In this document: in pieces, positions 42,545-51,211 of the stretch
Layout: every line of letters begins with the position of its first letter
How positions within the stretch are numbered: the first letter of the stretch is position 1
Origin: Escherichia fergusonii ATCC 35469
Lineage (GTDB): Bacteria; Pseudomonadota; Gammaproteobacteria; Enterobacterales; Enterobacteriaceae
NCBI RefSeq assembly: GCF_000026225.1
Contig: NC_011740.1
Span: forward strand, 4,524,712 to 4,588,711
DNA: 64,000 bases
Direction of reading: 5' to 3'
Notes under the pieces: model-generated
The model's input: only the letters and a program-made list of their open reading frames with translations
What the model was told of the DNA's origin: nothing
Database searches by the model: none
Program-made: the position numbers and the translations under genes

Positions 42545-43768
42545 ATGAAACGTGCATTTATTATGGTGCTGGACTCATTCGGCATCGGCGCTACAGAAGA
42601 TGCAGAACGCTTTGGTGACGTCGGGGCTGACACCCTGGGTCATATCGCAGAAGCTTGTGCCAAAGGCGAAGCTGATAATGGTCGTAAAGGCCCGCTCAAT
42701 CTGCCAAATCTGACCCGTCTGGGGTTGGCGAAAGCACACGAAGGTTCTACCGGTTTCATTCCGGCGGGAATGGACGGCAACGCTGAAGTTATCGGCGCGT
42801 ACGCATGGGCGCACGAAATGTCATCCGGTAAAGACACCCCGTCTGGTCACTGGGAAATCGCCGGTGTCCCGGTTCTGTTTGAGTGGGGATACTTCTCCGA
42901 TCACGAAAACAGCTTCCCGCAAGAGCTACTGGATAAACTGGTCGAGCGCGCTAATCTGCCGGGTTACCTCGGTAACTGCCACTCTTCCGGTACGGTCATT
43001 CTGGATCAGCTGGGCGAAGAGCACATGAAAACCGGCAAGCCGATTTTCTATACCTCCGCTGACTCAGTGTTCCAGATTGCTTGCCACGAAGAAACCTTTG
43101 GCCTGGATAAACTCTACGAACTGTGCGAAATCGCCCGTGAAGAGCTGACCAACGGCGGCTACAACATCGGTCGTGTTATCGCTCGTCCGTTTATCGGCGA
43201 CAAAGCCGGTAACTTCCAGCGTACCGGTAACCGTCATGACCTGGCTGTTGAACCGCCAGCACCGACCGTGCTGCAGAAACTGGTTGATGAAAAACACGGC
43301 CAGGTGGTTTCTGTCGGTAAAATTGCAGACATCTACGCTAACTGCGGCATCACCAAAAAAGTGAAAGCGACCGGCCTGGACGCGCTGTTTGACGCCACCA
43401 TCAAAGAGATGAAAGAAGCGGGTGATAACACCATCGTCTTCACCAACTTCGTTGACTTCGACTCTTCCTGGGGTCACCGTCGCGACGTTGCCGGTTATGC
43501 TGCGGGTCTGGAACTGTTCGACCGCCGTCTGCCAGAGCTGATGTCTTTGCTGCGCGATGACGACATCCTGATCCTCACTGCTGACCACGGTTGTGATCCG
43601 ACCTGGACCGGTACTGACCATACCCGTGAACACATTCCGGTACTGGTTTACGGCCCGAAAGTAAAACCGGGTTCGCTGGGGCACCGTGAAACTTTCGCGG
43701 ATATCGGCCAGACTCTGGCAAAATATTTTGGTACTTCTGATATGGAATATGGCAAAGCCATGTTCTGA
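42545..43768 (+). CDS. deoB: Phosphopentomutase
   Basis: A 407-residue manganese enzyme of the alkaline phosphatase superfamily, moving phosphate between C1 and C5 of (deoxy)ribose. Metal ligands are in MVLDSFGIG at the N-terminus and in TADHGCDPT and HTREHIPV near the C-terminus. Third gene of the deo operon; an internal promoter (deoP3) is known before it in K-12. Confidence 0.98.
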
Positions 43769-43824
43769 TGGATTTGGGCGGAGCAGTGACTCCGCCTTTA
43801 ATATGTCACAAAAAGGATAAAATG

Positions 43825-44544
43825 ATGGCTACTCCACACATTAATGCAGAAATGGGCGATTTCGCTGACGTAGTTTTGATGCCAGGCGACCCGCTGCGTG
43901 CGAAGTATATTGCTGAAACTTTCCTTGAAGATGCTCGTGAAGTGAACAACGTTCGCGGTATGCTGGGCTTCACCGGTACTTACAAAGGCCGCAAAATTTC
44001 TGTAATGGGCCACGGTATGGGTATCCCGTCCTGCTCCATCTACACTAAAGAACTGATCACCGATTTCGGCGTGAAGAAAATCATTCGCGTTGGTTCCTGT
44101 GGCGCAGTTCTGCCGCACGTAAAACTGCGTGACGTAGTGATTGGTATGGGTGCCTGCACCGATTCCAAAGTTAACCGCATCCGTTTTAAAGACCATGACT
44201 TTGCAGCTATCGCTGACTTCGACATGGTGCGTAACGCAGTAGATGCAGCTAAAGCACTGGGCATTGATGCTCGCGTTGGTAACCTGTTCTCCGCTGACCT
44301 GTTCTACTCTCCGGACGGCGAAATGTTCGACGTGATGGAAAAATACGGCATCCTCGGCGTGGAAATGGAAGCGGCTGGTATCTACGGCGTGGCTGCAGAG
44401 TTTGGCGCGAAAGCCCTGACCATCTGCACCGTGTCTGACCACATCCGCACTCACGAGCAAACCACTGCCGCTGAGCGTCAGACTACCTTCAACGACATGA
44501 TCAAAATCGCACTGGAATCCGTTCTGCTGGGCGATAAAGAGTAA
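43825..44544 (+). CDS. deoD: Purine nucleoside phosphorylase
   Basis: A 239-residue hexameric PNP (family 1) that splits purine (deoxy)nucleosides with phosphate. The signature [17 protein letters not shown] and active site [10 protein letters not shown] (with Asp204) are present. Start 43825 is the second of two close ATGs, matching the K-12 length, with AAGGAT upstream. A strong terminator ends the operon. Confidence 0.98.
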
Positions 44545-44577
44545 TTGTGTTTCGCTGAAAGGCGATTGTCGTGTGAA

Positions 44578-44606
44578 GCCGGAGCGGGAGACCGCTCCGG
44601 CTTTTT
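44578..44606 (+). terminator. deo operon terminator
   Basis: Ten-pair stem GCCGGAGCGG / CCGCTCCGGC with a GAGA loop and five T. Confidence 0.92.
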
Positions 44607-44704
44607 AGTATCTATTCATCAATAGCGACTGATTTATAGATTTACTATTATTTTTCATATGGATAGAAAATTAAATCCATTCGAGTATCTATTCACGAAT
44701 CTAT

Positions 44705-44968
44705 TCATTTATGTTCAGCCGTCATCCAGTAAGGGCATATCAGCAACTCTGGCGGACAACCATAAATTCCTGCCATTTTGTTTTTGATGTTTGAACTAAG
44801 CCGTTCCGTCTTTTCGATTTGTTTTAGAGAATTAATCGAGATACCCAACATTTTACTAACTTCAGCAAGTGATAGTTTATGCCTGATACGCACGGCGGTT
44901 AGCCAGGATATACCCTGGCTGAACATTAAATTGATAATCTCCCGTTCCTGGTTCTTCAGATCGATCAT
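44705..44968 (-). CDS. Small HTH (XRE-type) protein in the yjjJ position
   Basis: An 87-residue protein. ISWLTAVRIRHKLSLAEVSKMLGISINSLKQIEKTERL has the shape of a Cro/C1-type helix-turn-helix, with a short C-terminal part (CPPELLICPYW). AGGGAAGG precedes the ATG at 44968. K-12 carries yjjJ (hipH, a HipA-like kinase) between deoD and lplA; here only this gene is present. It might be a leftover of a different toxin-antitoxin module or a lone regulator. Its flank (44608-44704) is AT-rich with TATCTATTCA repeats, a sign of foreign DNA. Confidence 0.7.
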   Translation of the reverse strand: MIDLKNQEREIINLMFSQGISWLTAVRIRHKLSLAEVSKMLGISINSLKQIEKTERLSSNIKNKMAGIYGCPPELLICPYWMTAEHK

Positions 44969-44999
44969 ATTTCCTTCCCTGGATATTTTAATCAGCGAG

Positions 45000-46016
45000 T
45001 TACCGCACCGCCCCTGCCATCCACGCCGATAATTCCCTTAGCTCTTTTTCCTGTTCAGGGAAGTCGACCAACAGAGCTTCACACTCTTGTTGCAGCATAT
45101 CCGCGCGGTACAGGCAGCCTTGCAGTCGTCCGGCGAGAGCTTCCAGAGGTGCGGGGTTGAGGCTATCGGTAAACACCTGGGCGCGGGTGATATGGCCTTT
45201 TTCGACGTCGAAATGCAGTTCTACGCCGCCCCAGGTAAAGCGTTCATCCAGCAGATGCGAGAACGCTGGAGCCTGTCCGAAATTCCATTCCCAGCTACTC
45301 TGGCGGGCAAAGGTTTCGGCGAAGTTCGGCAAGTCCGGCGTTTTGTCCGGGGAGATAATTTCCGCTTCTACACGCTCGCCATAATGGGCGAAAAAGGCCT
45401 CGGTTATGGCTTCGCAAACCTGCTCATGGGTAATTCCCGGCAGCAATTCGGTCAGATTGGTCACGCGGGAACGTACCGACGTAATGCCTTTCGCCGCCAG
45501 TTTCTTTTTATCCGGGTTGAGATAGTTTGCCAGGCGGCTAAGGTCGGCATTGAGTAGCAAGGTGCCGTGATGGAAGCCACGATCTTTGGTTTCGCGATAG
45601 GCCGAGCCTGAGACTTTACGGTCGCCTTCGGCGGTTTTCACCACCAAATCGTTACGTCCGGACGCTTCGGCGCTGACACCGAGCGCGTTCAGTGCATTGA
45701 GCACAATCGAGGTGGAGATCGTTTTATCGTATTCCGGCTTGCCAGCCATGAAGGTAAAACAGGTATTGCCGAGATCGTGGAACACCGCGCCGCCACCGCT
45801 ACTGCGCCGTGCCAGGCGAACGTTATCTTCTTCCATTCGCCGGGTATTACACTCTTTCCACGGGTTCTGCGCGCGACCAATCACTACCGTGTCGGCATTG
45901 CGCCAGAGAAACAAAACGCGCTGCGTGGCGGGCATCTGGCGAAAAATACACTCCTCTACCGCCAGGTTAAACCACGGGTCGTAAGAGTCAGAGATGAGCA
46001 GGCGTAATGTGGACAT
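45000..46016 (-). CDS. lplA: Lipoate-protein ligase A
   Basis: A 338-residue enzyme that activates free lipoate with ATP and attaches it to lysines of E2 and H-protein domains. The lipoyl-AMP loop RRSSGGGAVFHDLGN (about 70-84) and the catalytic Lys in KVSGSAYR are present; the C-terminal accessory domain is complete. Downstream of ytjB on the same strand, 27 bases apart, so the two form an operon. Confidence 0.97.
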   Translation of the reverse strand: MSTLRLLISDSYDPWFNLAVEECIFRQMPATQRVLFLWRNADTVVIGRAQNPWKECNTRRMEEDNVRLARRSSGGGAVFHDLGNTCFTFMAGKPEYDKTISTSIVLNALNALGVSAEASGRNDLVVKTAEGDRKVSGSAYRETKDRGFHHGTLLLNADLSRLANYLNPDKKKLAAKGITSVRSRVTNLTELLPGITHEQVCEAITEAFFAHYGERVEAEIISPDKTPDLPNFAETFARQSSWEWNFGQAPAFSHLLDERFTWGGVELHFDVEKGHITRAQVFTDSLNPAPLEALAGRLQGCLYRADMLQQECEALLVDFPEQEKELRELSAWMAGAVR

Positions 46017-46043
46017 AACGATTTCCTTTCTTGTAGTAATGGG

Positions 46044-46688
46044 TCACTCTTTTTTCTCGCTTTCTTCCTCTTCCGGCACCGGTTTGCTGGCGGTTAACAG
46101 GAAGGGGGATTGCTGCCAGCGGGTGCGTTTACCCTGTAGCAGCGTGCGGGTCAGCACTACGCCGATTGCCAGCGAGAGCAACAACATCAGGCGTAAAATG
46201 TTAGTGGTGTTATCCACCTGTTGAGCTTCGGTGGCGAGCGTATGGGTGTCGAGCGTCAGGCGCAGATAGCCGAGCGGTCCGTTTTTACCCGCAATTGGCT
46301 CGACAATCTGCTGGTTAAAATAGCCGCCCGCTTTTTTACCGTCGAGCGCCAGTCGGTCACGCACTTCGACGCTTTCGCCAGAACGGGCGATAAGATCGCC
46401 TTGATCGTCATACACGCCCGCGTCGAGGATGCGGCTTTCATCCGTTAACTGATCGAGGATCGCCTGAATGCGTTTTTCATCCGGCGAGTCGGTGCGCATC
46501 AGCGGCGCAACGTTCAGCGTTACCTGCCGCGCCAGGGTGCGGGCCAGTTCTTCCAGCTGTGGATTACGCTGTCGCTGGTGGTTTTGACTAAACCATGATG
46601 CCCCCTGCATCAGCGCCACTAACAAGGCAAGACAGAACAGGACAATCACTGCCCGATGCAGCCGGAATTTCAGTTTTGTGCGAGCCAT
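46044..46688 (-). CDS. ytjB: Membrane protein YtjB (Smp)
   Basis: A 214-residue inner-membrane protein with an N-terminal anchor (about 13-30, IVLFCLALLVALMQGASW), a periplasmic domain, and a second segment (about 165-180, LRLMLLLSLAIGVVLT) followed by a charged tail (EEEESEKKE). The arrangement resembles a sensor without its kinase. Divergent from serB. Function unknown. Confidence 0.94.
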   Translation of the reverse strand: MARTKLKFRLHRAVIVLFCLALLVALMQGASWFSQNHQRQRNPQLEELARTLARQVTLNVAPLMRTDSPDEKRIQAILDQLTDESRILDAGVYDDQGDLIARSGESVEVRDRLALDGKKAGGYFNQQIVEPIAGKNGPLGYLRLTLDTHTLATEAQQVDNTTNILRLMLLLSLAIGVVLTRTLLQGKRTRWQQSPFLLTASKPVPEEEESEKKE

Positions 46689-46793
46689 CTTCCACCCTTT
46701 GAAAATTTGAGACTTAATGTTGCCAGAAGCAATGGATACAAGGTAGCCTCATGCGTTATTTTCCCTGCTTCGAACGATTTTACAGGAGCCTTA

Positions 46794-47762
46794 ATGCCTA
46801 ACATTACCTGGTGCGACCTGCCTGAAGATGTCTCTTTATGGCCTGGTCTGCCTCTTTCATTAAGTGGTGATGAAGTGATGCCACTGGATTACCACGCAGG
46901 TCGTAGCGGCTGGCTGCTGTATGGTCGTGGGCTGGATAAACAACGTCTGACTCAGTACCAGAGCAAACTGGGCGCAGCGATGGTGATTGTTGCCGCCTGG
47001 TGCGTGGAAGATTATCAGGTGATTCGTCTGGCAGGTTCGCTTACCGCCCGGGCTACGCGCCTGGCCCATGAAGCACAACTGGATGTCGCGCCGCTGGGGA
47101 AAATTCCGCATCTGCGCACGCCAGGTCTGCTGGTGATGGACATGGATTCCACCGCCATTCAGATTGAATGTATTGACGAAATTGCCAAACTGGCCGGAAC
47201 CGGCGAGATGGTGGCGGAAGTAACCGAGCGGGCGATGCGCGGCGAACTCGATTTTGCTGCCAGCTTGCGCAGTCGAGTGGCAACGCTGAAAGGCGCTGAC
47301 GCCAATATTCTGCAACAGGTGCGGGAAAATCTGCCGCTGATGCCAGGTTTAACGCAGCTGGTACTCAAGCTGGAAACGCTGGGCTGGAAAGTGGCGATTG
47401 CCTCCGGCGGCTTTACTTTCTTTGCTGAATACCTGCGCGACAAGCTGCGCCTGACAGCCGTGGTAGCCAATGAACTGGAGATCATGGACGGTAAATTTAC
47501 CGGCAATGTGATCGGCGACATCGTTGACGCGCAGTACAAAGCGAAAACTCTGACTCGCCTCGCGCAGGAGTATGAAATCCCGCTGGCGCAGACCGTGGCG
47601 ATTGGTGATGGAGCCAATGACCTGCCGATGATCAAAGCGGCAGGGCTGGGGATTGCCTACCATGCCAAGCCAAAAGTGAATGAAAAGACGGAAGTCACCA
47701 TCCGTCACGCTGACCTGATGGGGGTATTCTGCATCCTCTCTGGCAGCCTGAATCAGAAGTAA
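46794..47762 (+). CDS. serB: Phosphoserine phosphatase
   Basis: A 322-residue HAD-family enzyme catalysing the last step of serine synthesis. The nucleophile motif DMDST is at 116-120; motif II SGGFT, Lys in DIVDAQYKAKTL, and motif III GDGANDLPMI follow. The N-terminal 100 residues are a regulatory-like domain. Start 46794 follows AGGAG and gives the K-12 length. radA is 48 bases downstream. Confidence 0.98.
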   Translation: MPNITWCDLPEDVSLWPGLPLSLSGDEVMPLDYHAGRSGWLLYGRGLDKQRLTQYQSKLGAAMVIVAAWCVEDYQVIRLAGSLTARATRLAHEAQLDVAPLGKIPHLRTPGLLVMDMDSTAIQIECIDEIAKLAGTGEMVAEVTERAMRGELDFAASLRSRVATLKGADANILQQVRENLPLMPGLTQLVLKLETLGWKVAIASGGFTFFAEYLRDKLRLTAVVANELEIMDGKFTGNVIGDIVDAQYKAKTLTRLAQEYEIPLAQTVAIGDGANDLPMIKAAGLGIAYHAKPKVNEKTEVTIRHADLMGVFCILSGSLNQK

Positions 47763-47810
47763 TTGTCCGCCCGTCATCCTGCGGGCGGCACAGCATTAAC
47801 GAGGTACACC

Positions 47811-49193
47811 GTGGCAAAAGCTCCAAAACGCGCCTTTGTTTGTAATGAATGCGGGGCCGATTATCCGCGCTGGCAGGGGCAGTGCAGCGCCTGCCATGCC
47901 TGGAACACCATCACCGAGGTGCGTCTTGCTGCGTCGCCGACGGTGGCGCGTAACGAGCGTCTCAGTGGCTATGCCGGTAGCGCCGGGGTGGCAAAAGTCC
48001 AGAAACTCTCCGATATCAGCCTTGAGGAGTTGCCGCGTTTTTCAACCGGATTTAAAGAGTTCGACCGCGTATTAGGCGGTGGGGTGGTGCCGGGAAGCGC
48101 CATTCTGATTGGCGGTAATCCAGGCGCAGGGAAATCCACGCTGCTACTGCAAACGCTGTGCAAACTGGCCCAGCAGATGAAAACGCTGTATGTCACCGGC
48201 GAAGAGTCGCTGCAACAGGTGGCAATGCGCGCTCATCGCCTCGGCCTGCCGACTGACAATCTCAATATGTTGTCGGAAACCAGCATCGAACAGATCTGCC
48301 TGATTGCCGAAGAAGAGCAACCGAAGCTGATGGTAATTGACTCCATCCAGGTGATGCATATGGCGGATGTACAATCATCACCTGGCAGCGTGGCGCAGGT
48401 GCGTGAAACGGCGGCTTATCTGACGCGCTTCGCCAAAACGCGTGGCGTGGCGATTGTCATGGTGGGGCACGTAACCAAAGATGGTTCGCTGGCAGGCCCT
48501 AAAGTGCTGGAACACTGTATCGACTGCTCGGTGCTTCTGGACGGCGATGCCGACTCCCGTTTCCGCACCCTGCGCAGCCATAAAAACCGCTTCGGCGCGG
48601 TAAATGAACTGGGCGTATTTGCGATGACCGAGCAGGGGCTGCGTGAAGTCAGTAACCCTTCGGCAATTTTCTTAAGTCGCGGCGATGAAGTGACCTCCGG
48701 CAGCTCAGTGATGGTGGTGTGGGAAGGAACGCGTCCGCTGCTGGTGGAGATCCAGGCGCTGGTCGATCACTCGATGATGGCGAATCCGCGCCGCGTGGCA
48801 GTGGGGCTGGAGCAAAACCGTCTGGCAATCCTGCTGGCGGTGCTGCACCGTCACGGTGGGTTGCAAATGGCCGATCAGGATGTATTTGTGAACGTGGTCG
48901 GCGGCGTGAAGGTGACGGAAACCAGTGCCGATTTAGCGTTACTACTGGCGATGGTTTCCAGCCTGCGCGACAGACCGCTACCGCAGGATCTGGTGGTGTT
49001 TGGTGAAGTCGGGCTGGCAGGGGAGATCCGCCCGGTGCCCAGCGGCCAGGAGCGGATTTCTGAAGCGGCGAAACATGGTTTTCGGCGGGCGATTGTTCCG
49101 GCAGCCAACGTGCCGAAAAAAGCGCCGGAAGGGATGCAGATTTTTGGCGTTAAAAAACTCTCCGACGCGCTTAGCGTGTTCGACGACTTATAA
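47811..49193 (+). CDS. radA: DNA recombination/repair protein RadA (Sms)
   Basis: A 460-residue RecA-like helicase that drives branch migration in recombination intermediates. The N-terminal zinc finger CNEC...CSAC is at about 11-31; Walker A GGNPGAGKS near 100; the RadA-specific KNRFG motif near 257; and a C-terminal Lon-protease-like domain without protease activity. GTG start after GAGG. In an operon with serB and nadR. Confidence 0.98.
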   Translation: MAKAPKRAFVCNECGADYPRWQGQCSACHAWNTITEVRLAASPTVARNERLSGYAGSAGVAKVQKLSDISLEELPRFSTGFKEFDRVLGGGVVPGSAILIGGNPGAGKSTLLLQTLCKLAQQMKTLYVTGEESLQQVAMRAHRLGLPTDNLNMLSETSIEQICLIAEEEQPKLMVIDSIQVMHMADVQSSPGSVAQVRETAAYLTRFAKTRGVAIVMVGHVTKDGSLAGPKVLEHCIDCSVLLDGDADSRFRTLRSHKNRFGAVNELGVFAMTEQGLREVSNPSAIFLSRGDEVTSGSSVMVVWEGTRPLLVEIQALVDHSMMANPRRVAVGLEQNRLAILLAVLHRHGGLQMADQDVFVNVVGGVKVTETSADLALLLAMVSSLRDRPLPQDLVVFGEVGLAGEIRPVPSGQERISEAAKHGFRRAIVPAANVPKKAPEGMQIFGVKKLSDALSVFDDL

Positions 49194-49213
49194 TGAGAGA
49201 TACGGAGGGAGAT

Positions 49214-50446
49214 ATGTCGTCATTTGATTATCTGAAAACTGCCATCAAGCAACAGGGCTGTACGCTACAGCAGGTGGCTGATGCCAGCGGTATGACCAAA
49301 GGGTATTTAAGCCAGTTACTGAATGCCAAAATTAAAAGCCCCAGCGCGCAAAAGCTGGAGGCGTTGCACCGTTATTTGGGACTTGAATTTCCCCGGCAGA
49401 AGAAAACTATTGGTGTTGTATTCGGTAAGTTTTACCCGCTGCATACCGGACATATCTACCTTATCCAGCGTGCCTGTAGTCAGGTTGACGAGCTGCATAT
49501 CATTATGGGCTTTGACGATACCCGCGACCGCGCGTTGTTCGAAGATAGCGCCATGTCGCAGCAGCCCACGGTGCCGGATCGTCTGCGCTGGTTATTGCAA
49601 ACTTTTAAATATCAGAAAAATATTCGCATTCATGCCTTCAACGAAGAGGGCATGGAGCCGTATCCGCATGGCTGGGATGTGTGGAGCAACGGCATCAAAA
49701 AGTTTATGGCTGAAAAAGGGATCCAGCCGGATCTGATCTACACCTCGGAAGAAGCCGACGCGCCGCAGTATATGGAACATCTGGGGATCGAAACGGTGTT
49801 GGTCGATCCGAAACGTACTTTTATGAGTATCAGTGGTGCGCAGATCCGCGAAAATCCGTTCCGCTACTGGGAATATATTCCTACCGAAGTGAAGCCGTTC
49901 TTTGTGCGCACCGTGGCGATCCTTGGCGGCGAATCGAGCGGTAAATCCACCCTGGTAAACAAACTTGCTAATATCTTCAACACTACCAGTGCATGGGAAT
50001 ATGGTCGCGATTATGTCTTTTCGCATCTTGGCGGCGATGAGATTGCATTGCAGTATTCCGACTACGATAAAATCGCGCTTGGACACGCTCAATATATTGA
50101 TTTTGCAGTAAAATATGCCAATAAAGTGGCGTTTATCGACACCGATTTTGTGACAACTCAGGCGTTCTGCAAAAAGTACGAAGGGCGCGAGCATCCGTTC
50201 GTACAGGCGCTGATCGATGAATACCGTTTTGATCTGGTGATTCTGCTGGAGAACAACACGCCGTGGGTGGCGGATGGTTTACGCAGTCTCGGCAGTTCGG
50301 TGGATCGCAAAGAGTTCCAGAACTTGCTGGTGGAGATGCTGGAAGAGAACAATATCGAATTTGTGCGGGTTGAAGAAGACGATTACGACAGCCGTTTCCT
50401 GCGCTGTGTGGAGCTGGTGCGGGAGATGATGGGGGAGCAGGGATAA
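49214..50446 (+). CDS. nadR: NAD regulator NadR (repressor, NMN adenylyltransferase, RNm kinase)
   Basis: A 410-residue three-domain protein. The HTH (about 8-55) represses nadB, nadA and pncB; the nucleotidyltransferase domain has GKFYPLHTGH; the ribosylnicotinamide kinase domain has Walker A GGESSGKST. It senses NAD and works with PnuC in uptake. Start 49214 follows GGAG and gives the known length. The stop is followed by a toxin-antitoxin pair not present here in K-12. Confidence 0.97.
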   Translation: MSSFDYLKTAIKQQGCTLQQVADASGMTKGYLSQLLNAKIKSPSAQKLEALHRYLGLEFPRQKKTIGVVFGKFYPLHTGHIYLIQRACSQVDELHIIMGFDDTRDRALFEDSAMSQQPTVPDRLRWLLQTFKYQKNIRIHAFNEEGMEPYPHGWDVWSNGIKKFMAEKGIQPDLIYTSEEADAPQYMEHLGIETVLVDPKRTFMSISGAQIRENPFRYWEYIPTEVKPFFVRTVAILGGESSGKSTLVNKLANIFNTTSAWEYGRDYVFSHLGGDEIALQYSDYDKIALGHAQYIDFAVKYANKVAFIDTDFVTTQAFCKKYEGREHPFVQALIDEYRFDLVILLENNTPWVADGLRSLGSSVDRKEFQNLLVEMLEENNIEFVRVEEDDYDSRFLRCVELVREMMGEQG

Positions 50447-50488
50447 TCATCTTTATAAGATGTTGAGTGATATTACTGATTCAAAAGT

Positions 50489-50522
50489 GTACTTAGTACT
50501 CCATTTTGGTGTACAATGTACC
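50489..50522 (+). promoter_or_regulatory. Operator/promoter of the nadS toxin-antitoxin pair
   Basis: Dyads GTACTTAGTAC (50489-50499) and GGTGTACAATGTACC (50508-50522) overlap a -10-like TACAAT (50513-50518), 16 bases before the toxin start. This arrangement suits autorepression by the HTH antitoxin. Confidence 0.6.
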
Positions 50523-50537
50523 TGCCAGGGAGGGGTA

Positions 50538-50870
50538 ATGGGCAAGGCGATAATATTTATAGAGACGCCAATGTTTACGCGTCAGATCAAGCAGATTGCA
50601 ACCGATGATGAATTAAAGGAATTGCAAAAAGAACTCATCGGAACTCCCGATAAAGGTGATCTCATTCAGCAGACTGGTGGATTGCGTAAAGTCCGAATGG
50701 CTGCGGGTTCACAGGGAAAAAGTGGCAGTGTCAGAATAATTTACTTTCTGGCGACGGAAGAGATTATTTATTTGATTATGGCCTATCCGAAGAATGCCAA
50801 AGACAGTCTGACAGATACGGAAAAAGCTCAACTAAAGAAGTTGACGAAACTGCTCAAAGGTGAGGTATAA
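50538..50870 (+). CDS. RelE/HigB-like toxin
   Basis: A 110-residue basic protein of the RelE/HigB superfamily. RelE-type toxins cleave mRNA in the ribosome. The core GLRKVRMAAGSQGKSGSVRIIYFLATEEIIYLIMAYPKN is typical, with conserved Arg and Lys. GGGAGGGG precedes the ATG at 50538. The toxin gene comes first and the antitoxin follows by 1 base, the HigBA order. Activity is inferred. Confidence 0.88.
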   Translation: MGKAIIFIETPMFTRQIKQIATDDELKELQKELIGTPDKGDLIQQTGGLRKVRMAAGSQGKSGSVRIIYFLATEEIIYLIMAYPKNAKDSLTDTEKAQLKKLTKLLKGEV

Positions 50871-50871
50871 A

Positions 50872-51156
50872 ATGAGTTTTTTTGATGAGTTGAAAACCTC
50901 TCTGGAAGAGGCTGTCGAGATTAAACAAGGTTTAAAAGAACCTGCACGGGTGACCCGCTACGAAATTGCGGATGTTAAAGCTATTCGTGAGCAACTCAAC
51001 GTTTCGCAAAGTGAGATGGCAAAAGCTCTGGGAACCAGTGTGGATACCATTAAAAGCTGGGAATCGAAGCGAAGAAATCCTACGGGATTGGCTGCAAAAG
51101 TACTTGCCACAATTAAAGAAAATCCTGCCTTTTTCCGGGAACTTGCCTCCCATTAA
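50872..51156 (+). CDS. nadS: NadS-family HTH antitoxin
   Basis: A 94-residue Xre-type regulator. HTH at about 43-65 (VSQSEMAKALGTSVDTIKSWE), with an N-terminal extension that would bind the toxin. The start follows TGAGG overlapping the toxin end. NadS is the name used for such genes beside nadR; no direct link to NAD control is shown here. Confidence 0.88.
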   Translation: MSFFDELKTSLEEAVEIKQGLKEPARVTRYEIADVKAIREQLNVSQSEMAKALGTSVDTIKSWESKRRNPTGLAAKVLATIKENPAFFRELASH

Positions 51157-51169
51157 TCATTTAACTATT

Positions 51170-51202
51170 ACCGGATGCGATGCTGGCGCGCCGCATCCGG
51201 CA
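51170..51202. repeat. REP element between nadS and ettA
   Basis: ACCGGATGCGATGCTGGCGCG...GCATCCGGC palindrome. It sits at the end of the toxin-antitoxin insertion, where K-12 joins nadR to ettA. Confidence 0.85.
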
Positions 51203-51211
51203 TTTTACGCA

